Shown here piece after piece: positions 43,578-52,624 of a stretch of DNA of 64,000 bases (position 1 is the stretch's first letter; every line of letters begins with the position of its first letter). A program made the translations under genes and the position numbers. Under the pieces are notes generated by a model, which worked only from the letters and a program-made list of their open reading frames with translations, searched no databases and was not told where the DNA came from. Source of the stretch: JAXLRU01 sp046330935 (GTDB taxonomy: Bacteria > Actinomycetota > Actinomycetes > Actinomycetales > Kineosporiaceae); the NCBI GenBank assembly GCA_046330935.1, contig JAXLRU010000003.1, positions 558,001-622,000 on the forward strand, in the 5' to 3' direction.

Positions 43578-46094
43578 TCAGCCGTTGCGTCCGCCGTTGT
43601 CGCCGCCACCGCGGTTGGTGCGCCCCGGCCGGTCTCGCCCGGGCCGCCCGTTGCCCTGCCCGGGCCCGTTGTTGTTGCCCGCGTTCTGGCCGGGGCCGCC
43701 CGGCTGCTGGCCCGGGCCGCCCTGCCCCGGGCCCCCGGGCTGCGGTGGCCCCCACGACGGCGCGGGCGCCTGACCGTTGCTCACGAAGATCTGGATCGAG
43801 CTGCCCGTGTCGATCTTGCTGCCGGCCCCGGGCGAGGTGAAGGCGACCCGGCCCTCGCGCTGGTCGGAGGAGACCCGCGCATCGGCCACCTCGCCCTCGA
43901 AGCCCTCGTCCTCCAGGGCCGCGATCGCGTCGCTGACGCTCATGCCCTTGACGTCGGGGACGTTGTTCGACTCGCCGACCAGCATCTTGTTGTCGGGCCT
44001 GTCGAACCGCACCACCGGCAAGCCCTTGAGGGCCGCCGTCATGATCTTCTTCCACATCGGGCCGGCCAGGGTCGCCCCGAACACCACGCGGATGGTCTTG
44101 CCCTTGACCTTGACATTGTGCTGTGGGCGGTCGGTGTCGGCGTGCCCCACCCAGACGGCCGTGGAGCGCTGCGGGGCGTAGCCGACGAACCAGGTGTGGA
44201 CGCTCTCGTTCGTCGTCCCCGTCTTACCGACGGCGTCACGCCCGGGGATCGGGCCGACGCTGCCCGCGGTTCCGTGCTTGAGGACGCCGTCGAGGGCGTA
44301 GGTGACGCCCGCCGCGACCTCCTCGCTCACCACCCGGGTGCAGGTCGTGGGCGGCACCTTGACGGGCTTGCCGTCACGCTTCTTGATCGACAGGACGGCG
44401 ACGGGCGAGCAGTAGGTGCCCTTGTTGGCGAACGTCGCGTAGGCGTTGGCCATCATCAGCGGGGTCGTGCCGCGGTCACCGCCGATGATGAACGAGGGGT
44501 GCTGCGCGTTCAGCGGTCGGCCGTCGCCGACCTGGCGGATGCCCATCTTGTTGGCCAGGCCGACGATGTCGCACAGGTCCAGCTGCTTGGCCATGTTGAC
44601 GAAGGCGGTGTTGATGGACGCCGAGGTGGCCTCGAGGATGCTGACCGGGTGCCCGCCGTGGCCCTCGGAGTTGCCGGGCTTCCACTGCGCCGCCCCGCTG
44701 TAACTCACGCACGACGTCTTCTTGAAGGCGTCCGCCTGGTCCACCGTGAGGTCGCCGGGCGCAGGGACGACCGACTTCAGGGACTTCCCCTGGGCCAGCC
44801 ACTCGGCGAGGGTGAAGGTCTTGAACGTCGATCCGGGCTGGAAGCCGTTGAGGCTGCCGTGGAACTTGTGCTCGGCGTTCCAGTTCTGCGAGGTCTGCCC
44901 GCGCCCCGGCACGGGGTTGTAGACGCTGTTCTGCGCCATCGCGAGGATCTTGCCGGTGCCGGGCTCGACGGTGCTCGTGGCCGTGTTGAGGTGGCTGGCG
45001 TCGGTGGCCGGGATCGTGCTCATCAACGTGTTCGTGGCCGCGGCCTGGATCGAGGGCACCATCGTCGTGACGATCGACAGGCCGCCGCGCTTGAGGGCGG
45101 CCGAACGCTCGGAGGTGGTGCGGCCGAGGGCGTTGAAGGAGTCGTCCTTCTCGATCAGCGCCTGCACGTAGTCGCAGAAGTAGGCGGCACCACCGGCGTT
45201 GATGCAGCCGTTGCGCGACTTGGTGATGCGCACGACCAGCGGTGACTTGACCGCCTCGGTGTACTGCTTCTCGTTGATCATCTTCAGCTCGTACATGCGC
45301 GCGAGGACGACGTTGCGGCGGGCGGTGGCGGCCTTGGTGCGGCGGGGGTTCTGCTTGCCGGGCTGCTGCACGGCGCCGGCCAGGGTGGCGGCCTCGGCGA
45401 GGGTGAGCTGGTTGGCGTGCTTGTTGAAGTAGTAGCGCGAGGCCGCTTCGGCCCCGTAGACGTTGTCGCCGAACAGCGCGATGTTGAGGTAGCCCTCGAG
45501 GATCTTGTCCTTCGACAGCTTCTTCTCCAGGCCCATCGCGAGCCGCATCTCGCGGATCTTGCGGACGTAGCCCTCCTGGCCGTCGCGCTTCGTGGCGGTC
45601 TCGACGCCGGAGTCGTCCCCGGCCTGGACGGCCTTCTCGATCAGCGCGTTCTTCACGTACTGCTGGGTCAGCGTGGAGGCGCCCTGGGTCTCGTCGCTCA
45701 TCTGGTTGTTGACGAACGCGCGTAGGACGCCCTTGGGGTCGATGCCGCCGTGCTCGTAGAAGCGGCTGTCCTCGATGGCGACGATCGCGCGCTGCAGGGG
45801 CAGGCCCATCGCCGACAGGGGGATCGCGATGCGGTTCTCGTCGTAGAAGCGCGCGATCACCGTCTTGCCGTCGGCGGCGAACATGGTGCTCGCCTCGGAC
45901 AGCTGGGGTGGTTCGAGCTCCTCGGGGAGGGAGTCGAAGGCGCTCACCGTCGCCGTGGCGCTGACGCCGGCGGCTCCGGCCAGCGGCAGCGCCAGCCCGG
46001 CCAGGAGGAAGCCCGAGACCAGGCTGATCACGAGGAAGGCGCCCAGCAGGCCCCCCGCTCTGGCGGCCATCCGGCCCCAACTACCACCACGCAT
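43578..46094 (-). CDS. ponA: Bifunctional penicillin-binding protein (PonA2-type) with PASTA domain
   Basis: 838 aa. One membrane anchor near residues 15-40. Glycosyltransferase 51 domain: IVAIEDSRFYEHGGIDPKG, ASTLTQQYVKNALIEKA. Transpeptidase domain: nucleophile in GSTFKTF, SIN motif in TSASINTAF, and KTGTTNESVHTWFVGYAP. A PASTA repeat follows (VPDVKGMSVSDAIAALEDEG) and a Gly/Pro/Asn/Gln-rich tail of about 75 residues. It polymerises and cross-links peptidoglycan outside the membrane. A perfect CRP-type site lies 65 bp upstream. Confidence 0.95.
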   Translation of the reverse strand: MRGGSWGRMAARAGGLLGAFLVISLVSGFLLAGLALPLAGAAGVSATATVSAFDSLPEELEPPQLSEASTMFAADGKTVIARFYDENRIAIPLSAMGLPLQRAIVAIEDSRFYEHGGIDPKGVLRAFVNNQMSDETQGASTLTQQYVKNALIEKAVQAGDDSGVETATKRDGQEGYVRKIREMRLAMGLEKKLSKDKILEGYLNIALFGDNVYGAEAASRYYFNKHANQLTLAEAATLAGAVQQPGKQNPRRTKAATARRNVVLARMYELKMINEKQYTEAVKSPLVVRITKSRNGCINAGGAAYFCDYVQALIEKDDSFNALGRTTSERSAALKRGGLSIVTTMVPSIQAAATNTLMSTIPATDASHLNTATSTVEPGTGKILAMAQNSVYNPVPGRGQTSQNWNAEHKFHGSLNGFQPGSTFKTFTLAEWLAQGKSLKSVVPAPGDLTVDQADAFKKTSCVSYSGAAQWKPGNSEGHGGHPVSILEATSASINTAFVNMAKQLDLCDIVGLANKMGIRQVGDGRPLNAQHPSFIIGGDRGTTPLMMANAYATFANKGTYCSPVAVLSIKKRDGKPVKVPPTTCTRVVSEEVAAGVTYALDGVLKHGTAGSVGPIPGRDAVGKTGTTNESVHTWFVGYAPQRSTAVWVGHADTDRPQHNVKVKGKTIRVVFGATLAGPMWKKIMTAALKGLPVVRFDRPDNKMLVGESNNVPDVKGMSVSDAIAALEDEGFEGEVADARVSSDQREGRVAFTSPGAGSKIDTGSSIQIFVSNGQAPAPSWGPPQPGGPGQGGPGQQPGGPGQNAGNNNGPGQGNGRPGRDRPGRTNRGGGDNGGRNG

Positions 46095-46608
46095 GCGGCC
46101 AGGGTACTTCGCGTCCCTGTGCCGGCCCGGCGATCGCGCGCTCCTCGTCGTCCGGCGGTGTGACGTACATCACACCCACCCGCTGAGGCGCCTCCCAGCC
46201 CCGCTCACCCGGACGGCCCGCACCCGTTCGGTGTGCGCCCCTGCGGGGATGTGTCCCGCTCGACGGCACCTCGATGTACGCATCCGTGAGGTCGTGTCTC
46301 CTGTCGCCCGTGGGACGTCCCGGGCGGTCGCGACGAAGCGGGCAAAACCTGGGGCGGAAAGTCCCTCGATGTCCCCTTCGTCGGGTTCACCGGACGGACA
46401 CCCCGCCGACACGAAAAAGCAACGTAACGACGCCGGGCGCCGCAGAGATAGTGCGAATGGAGTCACGCGTGGTGGTGGCGGGCTCACCGGCATCACCCGC
46501 GCGGGCTGTATTCAGCAGCACCGCAGTCACTTACGGTCACATCAGTGGCGGTCCTCGGGGGGCCGAACCGGCACTGGTAGGGCAGGCACCTGGGAGGGCG
46601 AGAAAGAG
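46095..46608. other. Divergent regulatory region between PBP and whiB genes
   Basis: 514 bp without a gene. It holds the CRP palindrome at 46159-46174. The long distance to whiB (435 bp from the site) leaves room for a long leader or several promoters. No other strong motif was seen. Confidence 0.6.
46159..46174. promoter_or_regulatory. CRP binding site
   Basis: TGTGACGTACATCACA matches the actinobacterial CRP consensus TGTGANNNNNNTCACA in all ten defined positions. It is centred about 72 bp upstream of the PBP start. A CRP-family gene lies in the same window at 51807-52484. Confidence 0.75.
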
Positions 46609-46953
46609 ATGACGCAGCTGAACACGCAGAACATGCACGAGTGGGCCTCGCGCGGCGCCTGCCGCACCAGCGACCCCGACACCCTGTTCGTGCAGGGCGC
46701 AGCCCAGAACCGGGCCAAGACGATCTGCGGCGGGTGCCCCGTGCGCGTCGAGTGCCTCGCGGACGCCCTCGACAACCGCACCGAGTTCGGCGTCTGGGGC
46801 GGGATGACCGAGCGTGAGCGTCGGGCCCTGCTCAAGCGCCGTCCGAACGTCCGCTCCTGGCGCCGGCTGCTCGAGACCGCCCGCGCCGAGCACTCCGCCA
46901 TGCTCACCGGCCGCTCCGCCGCCCCCGTCGAGGCCGCGCGCCGCGCCAGCTGA
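46609..46953 (+). CDS. whiB4: WhiB-family iron-sulfur regulator (WhiB4-like by synteny)
   Basis: 114 aa. Four cluster-ligand cysteines at positions 18, 40, 43 and 49 (GACRTSDPDTLFVQG, ICGGCPVRVEC), then the GVWGG turn and basic DNA-binding tail ERERRALLKRRPNVRSWRRL. The neighbours (PonA2-type PBP on one side, ArsA-like ATPases on the other) match the surroundings of whiB4 (Rv3681c) in M. tuberculosis, where it is a redox sensor. Assignment to WhiB4 rests on synteny. ATG follows GGGAGGG with long spacing. Confidence 0.9.
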   Translation: MTQLNTQNMHEWASRGACRTSDPDTLFVQGAAQNRAKTICGGCPVRVECLADALDNRTEFGVWGGMTERERRALLKRRPNVRSWRRLLETARAEHSAMLTGRSAAPVEAARRAS

Positions 46954-47041
46954 CGCGTCGCGTCGGCCGCCGCCAGGCTCCGATCGGCACCCTCCCCCCC
47001 AGAGGTGTCCCAGGCGGCGGCCGACGCCCGTCGATGAACCG

Positions 47042-47076
47042 CCTCGAGCCTGTCCCCGCCGGGGACGGGCTCGAGG
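47042..47076. terminator. Terminator between whiB and the convergent ATPase gene
   Basis: CCTCGAGCCTGTCCCC (47042-47057) pairs with GGGGACGGGCTCGAGG (47061-47076) with one G-T pair and a 3-nt loop. A second inverted repeat (46961-46974 with 47013-47026) lies before it. Confidence 0.75.
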
Positions 47077-47080
47077 TGTG

Positions 47081-48250
47081 TCAGGACCAGTCCGCCGCCG
47101 TCGAGGCGGCCAGATCGGCCCCCACCTCCCGCAGCCCCGACAGGTCGTGGACGTCGGCCTCCCGGGCCCTCGCCACCGCCAGACGCACCCTCGGGTGCGC
47201 GCCGGTGAACCGGGCCGTCACCGCGAGGTCGCGCTCTCGCCGGCGGACCTGCTGGGCGTGCACCCGCAGCAGCCCCGCCACCAGCCGGTACCCGCGCGCG
47301 CCGTCGAGGTCCTCCGCCACCGTCACGGCCCGCTCCGCCGACAGCGGCGCCCCCGGTCGCGGCGTCATCCGGTTGAGCACGAGCCCCGCGAGGGGCATCC
47401 CCTCCGAGGCGAGCCGCTCCACGAAGTACGACGCCTCGCGCAGCGCGTCGGGCTCGGGGGCGGCCACCACGAGGAAGGCCGTCCCCGGCTCCTGCAGCAT
47501 CCGGTAGGTCTGCTCCGCGCGCTGCCGGAACCCGCCGAACACCGAGTCCAGTGCGGCGACGAACGACTGCACGTCGGCCAGCACCTGGGCGCCCAGCACC
47601 TTGGTCAGCACCGAGGTGGCGCCGCCGACGGCCGCCCCCACCACCTTGAGATAGGCCTTCCCGCCCGCCCGCGCGGGGGCCGACAGCAGCCGGATCAGCC
47701 GCCCGTCGAGGAAGGACCCGAGCCGCTGCGGGGCGTCGAGGAAGTCCAGTGCCGACCGGCTCGGCGGGGTGTCCACCACGACGAGGTCCCAGCCGGGCAG
47801 GCCGTCCGCCCCGCGTGACCGCGCGCGCAGCTGGCCCAGCTTCTCCATCGCCATGTACTCCTGCGTGCCCGCGAACGAGCTCGACATGGCCTGGTAGAAC
47901 GGGTTGTCGAAGATCGCGCGGGCCTTCTCGGGGGAGGCGTGGGCCTCGATCACCTCGTCGAAGGTGCGCTTCATGTCGAGCATCATCGCGTGCAGCGAGC
48001 CGCCGGCCGCCGGGTCCACGTCGGGCACCGGGCGGGGGGTGTTGTCGAGGGCGTCGAGGCCCATGGACTGCGCGAGCCGGCGCGCCGGGTCGATGGTGAG
48101 GACGACGACGTGGCGCCCGCGCTCGGCCGCGCGCAGGCCCAGCGCCGCCGCCGTGGTGGTCTTGCCGACCCCGCCGGACCCGCAGCAGACGAGCACGCTC
48201 GTGGCCGGGTCGTCGAGCAGGGCGTCGACGTCGAGCACCGCGGGGCTCAT
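47081..48250 (-). CDS. ArsA-like ATPase (Rv3680-like)
   Basis: 389 aa. P-loop GSGGVGKTTTAAALGLRAA, switch region TIDPARRLAQSMG, and VVDTPPSRSALDFLDAP. This is the second of an ArsA/Get3-like pair conserved across actinobacteria beside whiB4. In mycobacteria the pair has been linked to stress and anion handling, but the biochemical role is uncertain. Start ATG overlaps the stop of its partner by 4 bp, so they are made together and probably form a heteromer. Confidence 0.92.
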   Translation of the reverse strand: MSPAVLDVDALLDDPATSVLVCCGSGGVGKTTTAAALGLRAAERGRHVVVLTIDPARRLAQSMGLDALDNTPRPVPDVDPAAGGSLHAMMLDMKRTFDEVIEAHASPEKARAIFDNPFYQAMSSSFAGTQEYMAMEKLGQLRARSRGADGLPGWDLVVVDTPPSRSALDFLDAPQRLGSFLDGRLIRLLSAPARAGGKAYLKVVGAAVGGATSVLTKVLGAQVLADVQSFVAALDSVFGGFRQRAEQTYRMLQEPGTAFLVVAAPEPDALREASYFVERLASEGMPLAGLVLNRMTPRPGAPLSAERAVTVAEDLDGARGYRLVAGLLRVHAQQVRRRERDLAVTARFTGAHPRVRLAVARAREADVHDLSGLREVGADLAASTAADWS

Positions 48251-49284
48251 CGCAGCCCCTGCTCGCGCAGGCGCTGGGCCAGCGGGTGGAGCGCGCCGAG
48301 GTCGACCCCGCCGTCGAGTGCGGGCAGCTGCGCGATCGGGCGGGCCGCCGCCTCCAGCGACTCCCGCAGTCGCGCCTGCAGCGCCACCCGGACGCCGTGC
48401 TCGCGCGCCGTCTCGAGCAGGCCGTCGGCGATCGCGTCGAGGTCGGCCGGGCCGCGCCCGGGCAGCGCCGCCGCCAGACCGGCGAGCACCTGCTCGCGGT
48501 CGAGGCGCCCCCGGGAGGCGGCGGTGAGGGAACGCTGGGCGATCAGGGGGTCGCGGACGCCGTTGACGACGACGGCGCCCACGGGCAGGCGGGCCGCCCG
48601 CAACTCCTGGACGCCGTCCAGGGTCTCCTGCACCGGCATCTCCTCCAGCAGCGTCACGAGGTGGACGGCCGTGGCGGGGTTGCGCAGCACGGCCATGATC
48701 GAGCCGGCCTGGTTGCGCACGGGCCCCACCTTGGCGAGGCCGACGACCTCCTCGTTGACGTTGAGGAACCGCACGACCCGCCCGGTCGGTGGCGCGTCGA
48801 GGACCACGGCGTCGTAGACGTGGCCGCCCGCCTCGCGGCGTCGCACCGCCTCGTAGACCTTGCCGGTGAGGAGGACGTCACGCAGCCCCGGGGCCACGGT
48901 GGTGGCGAAGTCGACGGCGCCCATCCGCTCGAGCACCCGGCCCGCGCGGCCGAGGTGGTAGAAGATCTCGAGGTACTCCAGCAGGGCGGCCTTGGGCTCC
49001 ACGGACAGGCCGAACACCTCGCCGCCGCCGTCGGTGCGGGCGATCAGCCGCTCCTCGTAGCCCAGGGGGGCCGTGCCGAACAGCGGCGCGAGACCCTGGC
49101 GGCCCTCGACCTCGCAGACCAGCACCCGCCGACCGCCGGTGGCCAGTGCGGTGGCCAGGGCCGCAGCGACGGTCGTCTTGCCCACCCCGCCCTTGCCCGT
49201 GACCACGTGCAAGCGCACGCGGTCGGCCATGACCTGCAGGTCTGGCGCCTCGTGGACGAAGGAGTCGGATCCCGGCGCGGCCAC
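48247..49284 (-). CDS. ArsA-like ATPase (Rv3679-like)
   Basis: 345 aa from GTG 49284, or 327 aa from ATG 49230. P-loop VTGKGGVGKTTVAAALATAL, VCEVEGRQGLAPLFG and VVLDAPPTGRVVRFLNV. The GTG is preferred because a TACGCT -10 box ends 6 nt before it (leaderless pattern), and homologues have some 20 residues before the P-loop strand; the ATG is possible. First gene of the pair with the overlapping ATPase, divergent from DUF4177. Confidence 0.9.
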   Translation of the reverse strand: MAAPGSDSFVHEAPDLQVMADRVRLHVVTGKGGVGKTTVAAALATALATGGRRVLVCEVEGRQGLAPLFGTAPLGYEERLIARTDGGGEVFGLSVEPKAALLEYLEIFYHLGRAGRVLERMGAVDFATTVAPGLRDVLLTGKVYEAVRRREAGGHVYDAVVLDAPPTGRVVRFLNVNEEVVGLAKVGPVRNQAGSIMAVLRNPATAVHLVTLLEEMPVQETLDGVQELRAARLPVGAVVVNGVRDPLIAQRSLTAASRGRLDREQVLAGLAAALPGRGPADLDAIADGLLETAREHGVRVALQARLRESLEAAARPIAQLPALDGGVDLGALHPLAQRLREQGLR

Positions 49285-49296
49285 CCTCGCAGCGTA
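49285..49296 (-). promoter_or_regulatory. Leaderless -10 element for the ATPase pair
   Basis: Minus strand TACGCT (49291-49296), 6 nt, GTG 49284. Confidence 0.45.
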
Positions 49297-49344
49297 GTGA
49301 GCCCCGACGCCGCACGCTTGCCGGAGCCGCGCCCCCGACGCCGT

Positions 49345-49356
49345 TATCCTCCCCGC
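49345..49356 (+). promoter_or_regulatory. Leaderless -10 element for the DUF4177-RidA operon
   Basis: TATCCT (49345-49350), 6 nt, ATG 49357. Confidence 0.55.
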
Positions 49357-49515
49357 ATGCCGCAGCAGTGGGAATACGCGACCGCGCCCCTCCTCATCCA
49401 CACGACCAAGCAGATCCTCGACCAGTGGGGCGAGGAGGGCTGGGAGCTGGTCACCGTCGTCCCGGGCCCCGGTGGCCAGGGCCTGGTGGCCTACTTCAAG
49501 CGCCCCGTCGGATGA
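49357..49515 (+). CDS. DUF4177 small protein (Rv3678A-like)
   Basis: 52 aa: MPQQWEYATAPLLIHTTKQI, then LDQWGEEGWELVTVVPGPGG, ending YFKRPVG. The WEY...GWELV pattern is typical of DUF4177. Unknown function, strongly conserved in position between the ATPase pair and RidA in actinobacteria. Stop overlaps RidA by 4 bp. Confidence 0.9.
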   Translation: MPQQWEYATAPLLIHTTKQILDQWGEEGWELVTVVPGPGGQGLVAYFKRPVG

Positions 49516-49979
49516 GCGGGCGGGTCCTCGCCCGGCTCGCCGAGCTGGGCCTGGAGCTGCCCGCCGTCGCGGCGCCCGTGGCCGCGTACGTGCCGGCCGT
49601 GCCCGACGGCGACCACGTGTGGGTCTCGGGGCAGCTGCCCTTCGTCGACGGCGTGCTGCCGGTGGTGGGGCAGGTCGGTGACGGCGAGGGCCTGGTGGCC
49701 CCCGACGTCGCCGCGGCGCAGGCCGCCCGGTGTGCGCTCAACGCCGTCGCCGCGCTCGCGGGCGTCGCCGACCTCGACCGCGTCCGGATCGTCAAGGTGA
49801 CCGGCTTCGTCGCCGTGGCCCCCGGCTTCACCGCGATCCCCGCGGTCATCAACGGGGCCAGCACGCTCCTGGGCGACGTGTTCGGCGAGGCGGGCAGGCA
49901 CGCCCGCGCCGCCGTCGGCGTGGCGGCACTGCCGCTGGGCGCCCCGGTCGAGGTGGAGCTCGTCGCCCGGCTCGGCTGA
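49512..49979 (+). CDS. RidA family enamine/imine deaminase-like protein
   Basis: 155 aa, the long YjgF/Rv3678c subtype. VWVSGQLPFVDGVLPVVGQVG, ALNAVAALAGVADLDRVRIVKVT and GHARAAVGVAALPLGAPVEVE-like end follow the RidA fold. It may hydrolyse reactive enamines from amino acid metabolism; the key Arg is replaced by variants in this subtype, so activity is uncertain. Translationally coupled to DUF4177. Confidence 0.88.
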   Translation: MSGRVLARLAELGLELPAVAAPVAAYVPAVPDGDHVWVSGQLPFVDGVLPVVGQVGDGEGLVAPDVAAAQAARCALNAVAALAGVADLDRVRIVKVTGFVAVAPGFTAIPAVINGASTLLGDVFGEAGRHARAAVGVAALPLGAPVEVELVARLG

Positions 49980-49999
49980 TCTCCCCTGGACGCACGACG

Positions 50000-50033
50000 A
50001 ACCGCCCCGGCCGCAGCCGCGGCCGGGGTGGTT
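50000..50033. terminator. Terminator between RidA and MerR genes
   Basis: AACCGCCCCGGCCGC (50000-50014) pairs with GCGGCCGGGGTGGTT (50019-50033), one G-T pair, 4-nt loop, between convergent genes. Confidence 0.8.
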
Positions 50034-50050
50034 CGTGGGTGAGGACGAGC

Positions 50051-50738
50051 TCAGCCGGTGGCGGCGCGCTCCTGACGGGCGGAGGTGACCACCGCCCACT
50101 GGACGCGCTGCACGAGGTCGATCACCCGGGTCGTCCGGCGGTGCGGGTGCGGGTGGTCGCCGCCCATGCCGTTCCCCTGCGCCGGCGGAGCCGCCTGGGC
50201 CGAGCGCCCCGCCTCGGCGGACGCCGTGGCAGCGGCCACGGCGAGCGCGTGCGTGAGGACGGGGGCGTCGTCGGAGAACAGCTCGTGCAGCGGCTCGCCG
50301 AGGTCGGCCGGCGCCAGCAGGCCGGCGGAGTCGCGCGTGAGCACGCCGAGCCCGATCAGCGCCTCGACCGAATCGGGCGCCGCCCGCCTGCAGGTGGTCT
50401 GCCAGCTGCGGGTGCAGCCGGTGCCGGGGCACGGGGGGCGAGGCCGTGAGGTCGATGGTCGCGGAGGCGTCGGCGGGCCGCAGCCGCCGCACGACCTCCT
50501 CCAGCTCCTCCAGCCGGCCCTCCGCCACCAGGCTGGCGAGCCGCTTGAGCGACACCCCCTGCGTGACGGCGTCGCGGACCCGCACGAGGCGGTGCCGGTG
50601 CTCCTCGTCGTAGACGACCGTGCGCCCCCGGCGGCGGGGCGGATCGATCAGACCCCTCGCCTGGTACGCCCGGACGTTGCGGGGGGACATGCCCACCGCC
50701 TCAGCCAACTGTGTCAACGTGTACGTGCTTGACCCCAT
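50051..50738 (-). pseudogene. MerR-family regulator with an apparent frameshift
   Basis: ATG 50738 opens MGSSTYTLTQLAEAVGMSPR, a MerR winged helix with NVRAYQARGLIDPPRRRGRT. The frame is lost near 50380 (GCGGGCGGCGCCC). One base over, the next frame continues PDSVEALIGLGVLTRDSAGL, with a helical Ala-rich effector region, and stops at 50051. The joined product would be about 229 aa. The span of 688 nt is not a multiple of three. Sequencing error or natural mutation cannot be told apart. Divergent from the MBL gene, which may be its target. Confidence 0.72.
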
Positions 50739-50965
50739 GTGGAGCCCCCTGTCCCCGCGCTGCCTGTCCCCGTGAACCCGTACAGACCACCCTCCGTGGT
50801 GGCGGCACCCGGCGGTCGGGCGACGTCATCGTGGTCGTGCTGGGGAAACCTATCGTCAGGAGTGACCATCTGGCGACGGACCTGCACCGATACCGATACA
50901 CCGCGCGTCGTTACGCGCCGGCTGATTCGTATTTGCCCCGAACGGTTGATGACGGAGGGTGATGC

Positions 50966-51793
50966 GTGGTAGGTGGCGATCCGCAGGGCGGCGGGCGATT
51001 CGTCCGCGGGGTGCTGGCGCCCAATCCGGGCCCGATGACCCTCGACGGAACCGCCACCTGGATCGTTTCGTGCGGCCCGCTCCAGGAAGGGTCACCCGTG
51101 GTGATCGTCGACCCCGGCCCGAGCCTCGACGTCCACCTGCGCGCCGTCGTCGCCGCCCTCGGCCCGGCCCGGCCCCGCGCGCTCCTGCTCACCCACGGGC
51201 ACGCCGACCACGCCGAAGCGGCCGGCGCCTGGGCACGGCGGTTCGGGGTACCCGTCCTGCATCCCGGCCTCGAACCCGTCGCCCCCACGCTCGTGGAGGA
51301 GCTGTGCGGGCCCGGCGCCGCCGTCCTGACCACTCCCGGCCACACCGCCGACTCCGTCTGCCTCCTCCTGCCGCCCGACGAACCTGCTCCCGAGGGGCGG
51401 CGGACCCGGCTGCTCACCGGCGACACGGTGCTGGGCCGGGGCAGCACCGTGATCGCCTCACCCGACGGCGACCTCGGCGACTACCTGCGCTCGCTGGACC
51501 TGCTGATCGACGTCGTCGCGCGCGCGGGCGGGCCGGTCACCCTGCTGCCGGGGCACGGAGGAGCCCGAACCGACGCGGCCGCCTGGCTGGCCGGCTACCG
51601 CGACCACCGGATCGCCCGGCTCGCCCAGGTGCGCGCCGCGATGGCGGCCGGGGCGCGGGACGCGGCCGACGTCGTCCGCGCCGTCTATCCCCAGCTAGAC
51701 CCCCAGTGCACGCCCGGGGCGTCGCCGCGCCTGCACGCCGCCGCGCTGGCCTCGGCCGAGGCGCAGCTGCGCCACCTGCGGGCGCAGCGCTGA
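50966..51793 (+). CDS. MBL-fold metallo-hydrolase (Rv3677c-like)
   Basis: 275 aa. Zinc motif LLTHGHADHAEAAGAWA, then LTTPGHTADSVCLLL, LLTGDTVLGRGSTVI and LLPGHGG match the LACTB2/glyoxalase II-like MBL family. GTG start with GGAGG 8 nt upstream. Homologues have hydrolase or RNase activity; substrate unknown. Position between RidA and crp matches M. tuberculosis. Confidence 0.92.
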   Translation: MVGGDPQGGGRFVRGVLAPNPGPMTLDGTATWIVSCGPLQEGSPVVIVDPGPSLDVHLRAVVAALGPARPRALLLTHGHADHAEAAGAWARRFGVPVLHPGLEPVAPTLVEELCGPGAAVLTTPGHTADSVCLLLPPDEPAPEGRRTRLLTGDTVLGRGSTVIASPDGDLGDYLRSLDLLIDVVARAGGPVTLLPGHGGARTDAAAWLAGYRDHRIARLAQVRAAMAAGARDAADVVRAVYPQLDPQCTPGASPRLHAAALASAEAQLRHLRAQR

Positions 51794-51806
51794 GCGGTCA
51801 GCCGCC

Positions 51807-52484
51807 TCAGCGGGCCCGGCGGCGCAGGCGCTCGATGTCGAGCAGGACGACGGCGCGCGCCTCCAGCCGCAGCCAGCCGCGGGCCGCGAAGTCGGCCAGC
51901 GCCTTGTTCACCGTCTCGCGGGAGGCGCCCACCAGCTGGGCCAGCTCCTCCTGGGTGAGGTCGTGCGCCACCCGCAGGCCGTCCTCGGCGGGCCGGCCGA
52001 ACCGCTCCGAGAGGTCGAGCAACGCCTTGCCCACCCGCCCGGGGACGTCGGAGAAGACCAGGTCGGCCAGCGCCTCGTTGGTGCGGCGCAGCCGCCGGGC
52101 CAGGGCCGCCAGCAGCTGCCGGGCGACGTCGGGCCGCCCCGCCAGCCAGGCGTGCAGCTCCTCGGTGCCGAGGCCCAGCAGCAGGGAGTCGGCGACGGCG
52201 GTCGCGGTGGCGTTGCGGGGGCCCGGGTCGAACAGGGACAGCTCGCCGAACATCTCGCCGGGGCCGAGGATCGCCAGGAGGTTCTCGCGGCCGTCGCTGG
52301 ACGTGCGCCCGAGCTTCACCTTGCCCTCGACGATGACGTAGAGCCGGTCGCCCGGGTCGCCCTCGTGGAAGAGCACGTCCCCGCGCGGCAGGTCCACCTG
52401 CGTCATCGACCCCTGCAGGGCCGCTGCCGCCTCGTCGTCCAGCGCCGTGAACAGGGGTGCCTGACGCACGACGTCGTCGTCCAC
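51807..52484 (-). CDS. crp: CRP/FNR-family transcriptional regulator (CRP-like)
   Basis: 225 aa, as in mycobacterial CRP (Rv3676). Cyclic-nucleotide domain with FGELSLFDPGPRNATATAVA (phosphate-binding cassette) and C-terminal helix-turn-helix TQEELAQLVGASRETVNKAL. GTG 52482-52484 follows GGAGG by 5 nt. A perfect TGTGA-N6-TCACA site for such a protein lies at 46159 in this window. Confidence 0.93.
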   Translation of the reverse strand: MDDDVVRQAPLFTALDDEAAAALQGSMTQVDLPRGDVLFHEGDPGDRLYVIVEGKVKLGRTSSDGRENLLAILGPGEMFGELSLFDPGPRNATATAVADSLLLGLGTEELHAWLAGRPDVARQLLAALARRLRRTNEALADLVFSDVPGRVGKALLDLSERFGRPAEDGLRVAHDLTQEELAQLVGASRETVNKALADFAARGWLRLEARAVVLLDIERLRRRAR

Positions 52485-52624
52485 GTGTTCCTCCCGATCG
52501 CCGCCGGTCCGACCGGCGGTAGTCCCCGGTGTGCCTCGCGACACGTCCTGCGGGGAGTCTGCCGCACCGCGTGCGGCGCGGGGCGGGTCAGGGGTCCCGG
52601 GTCGGGCGGTGTCGCGCCTGCCGG

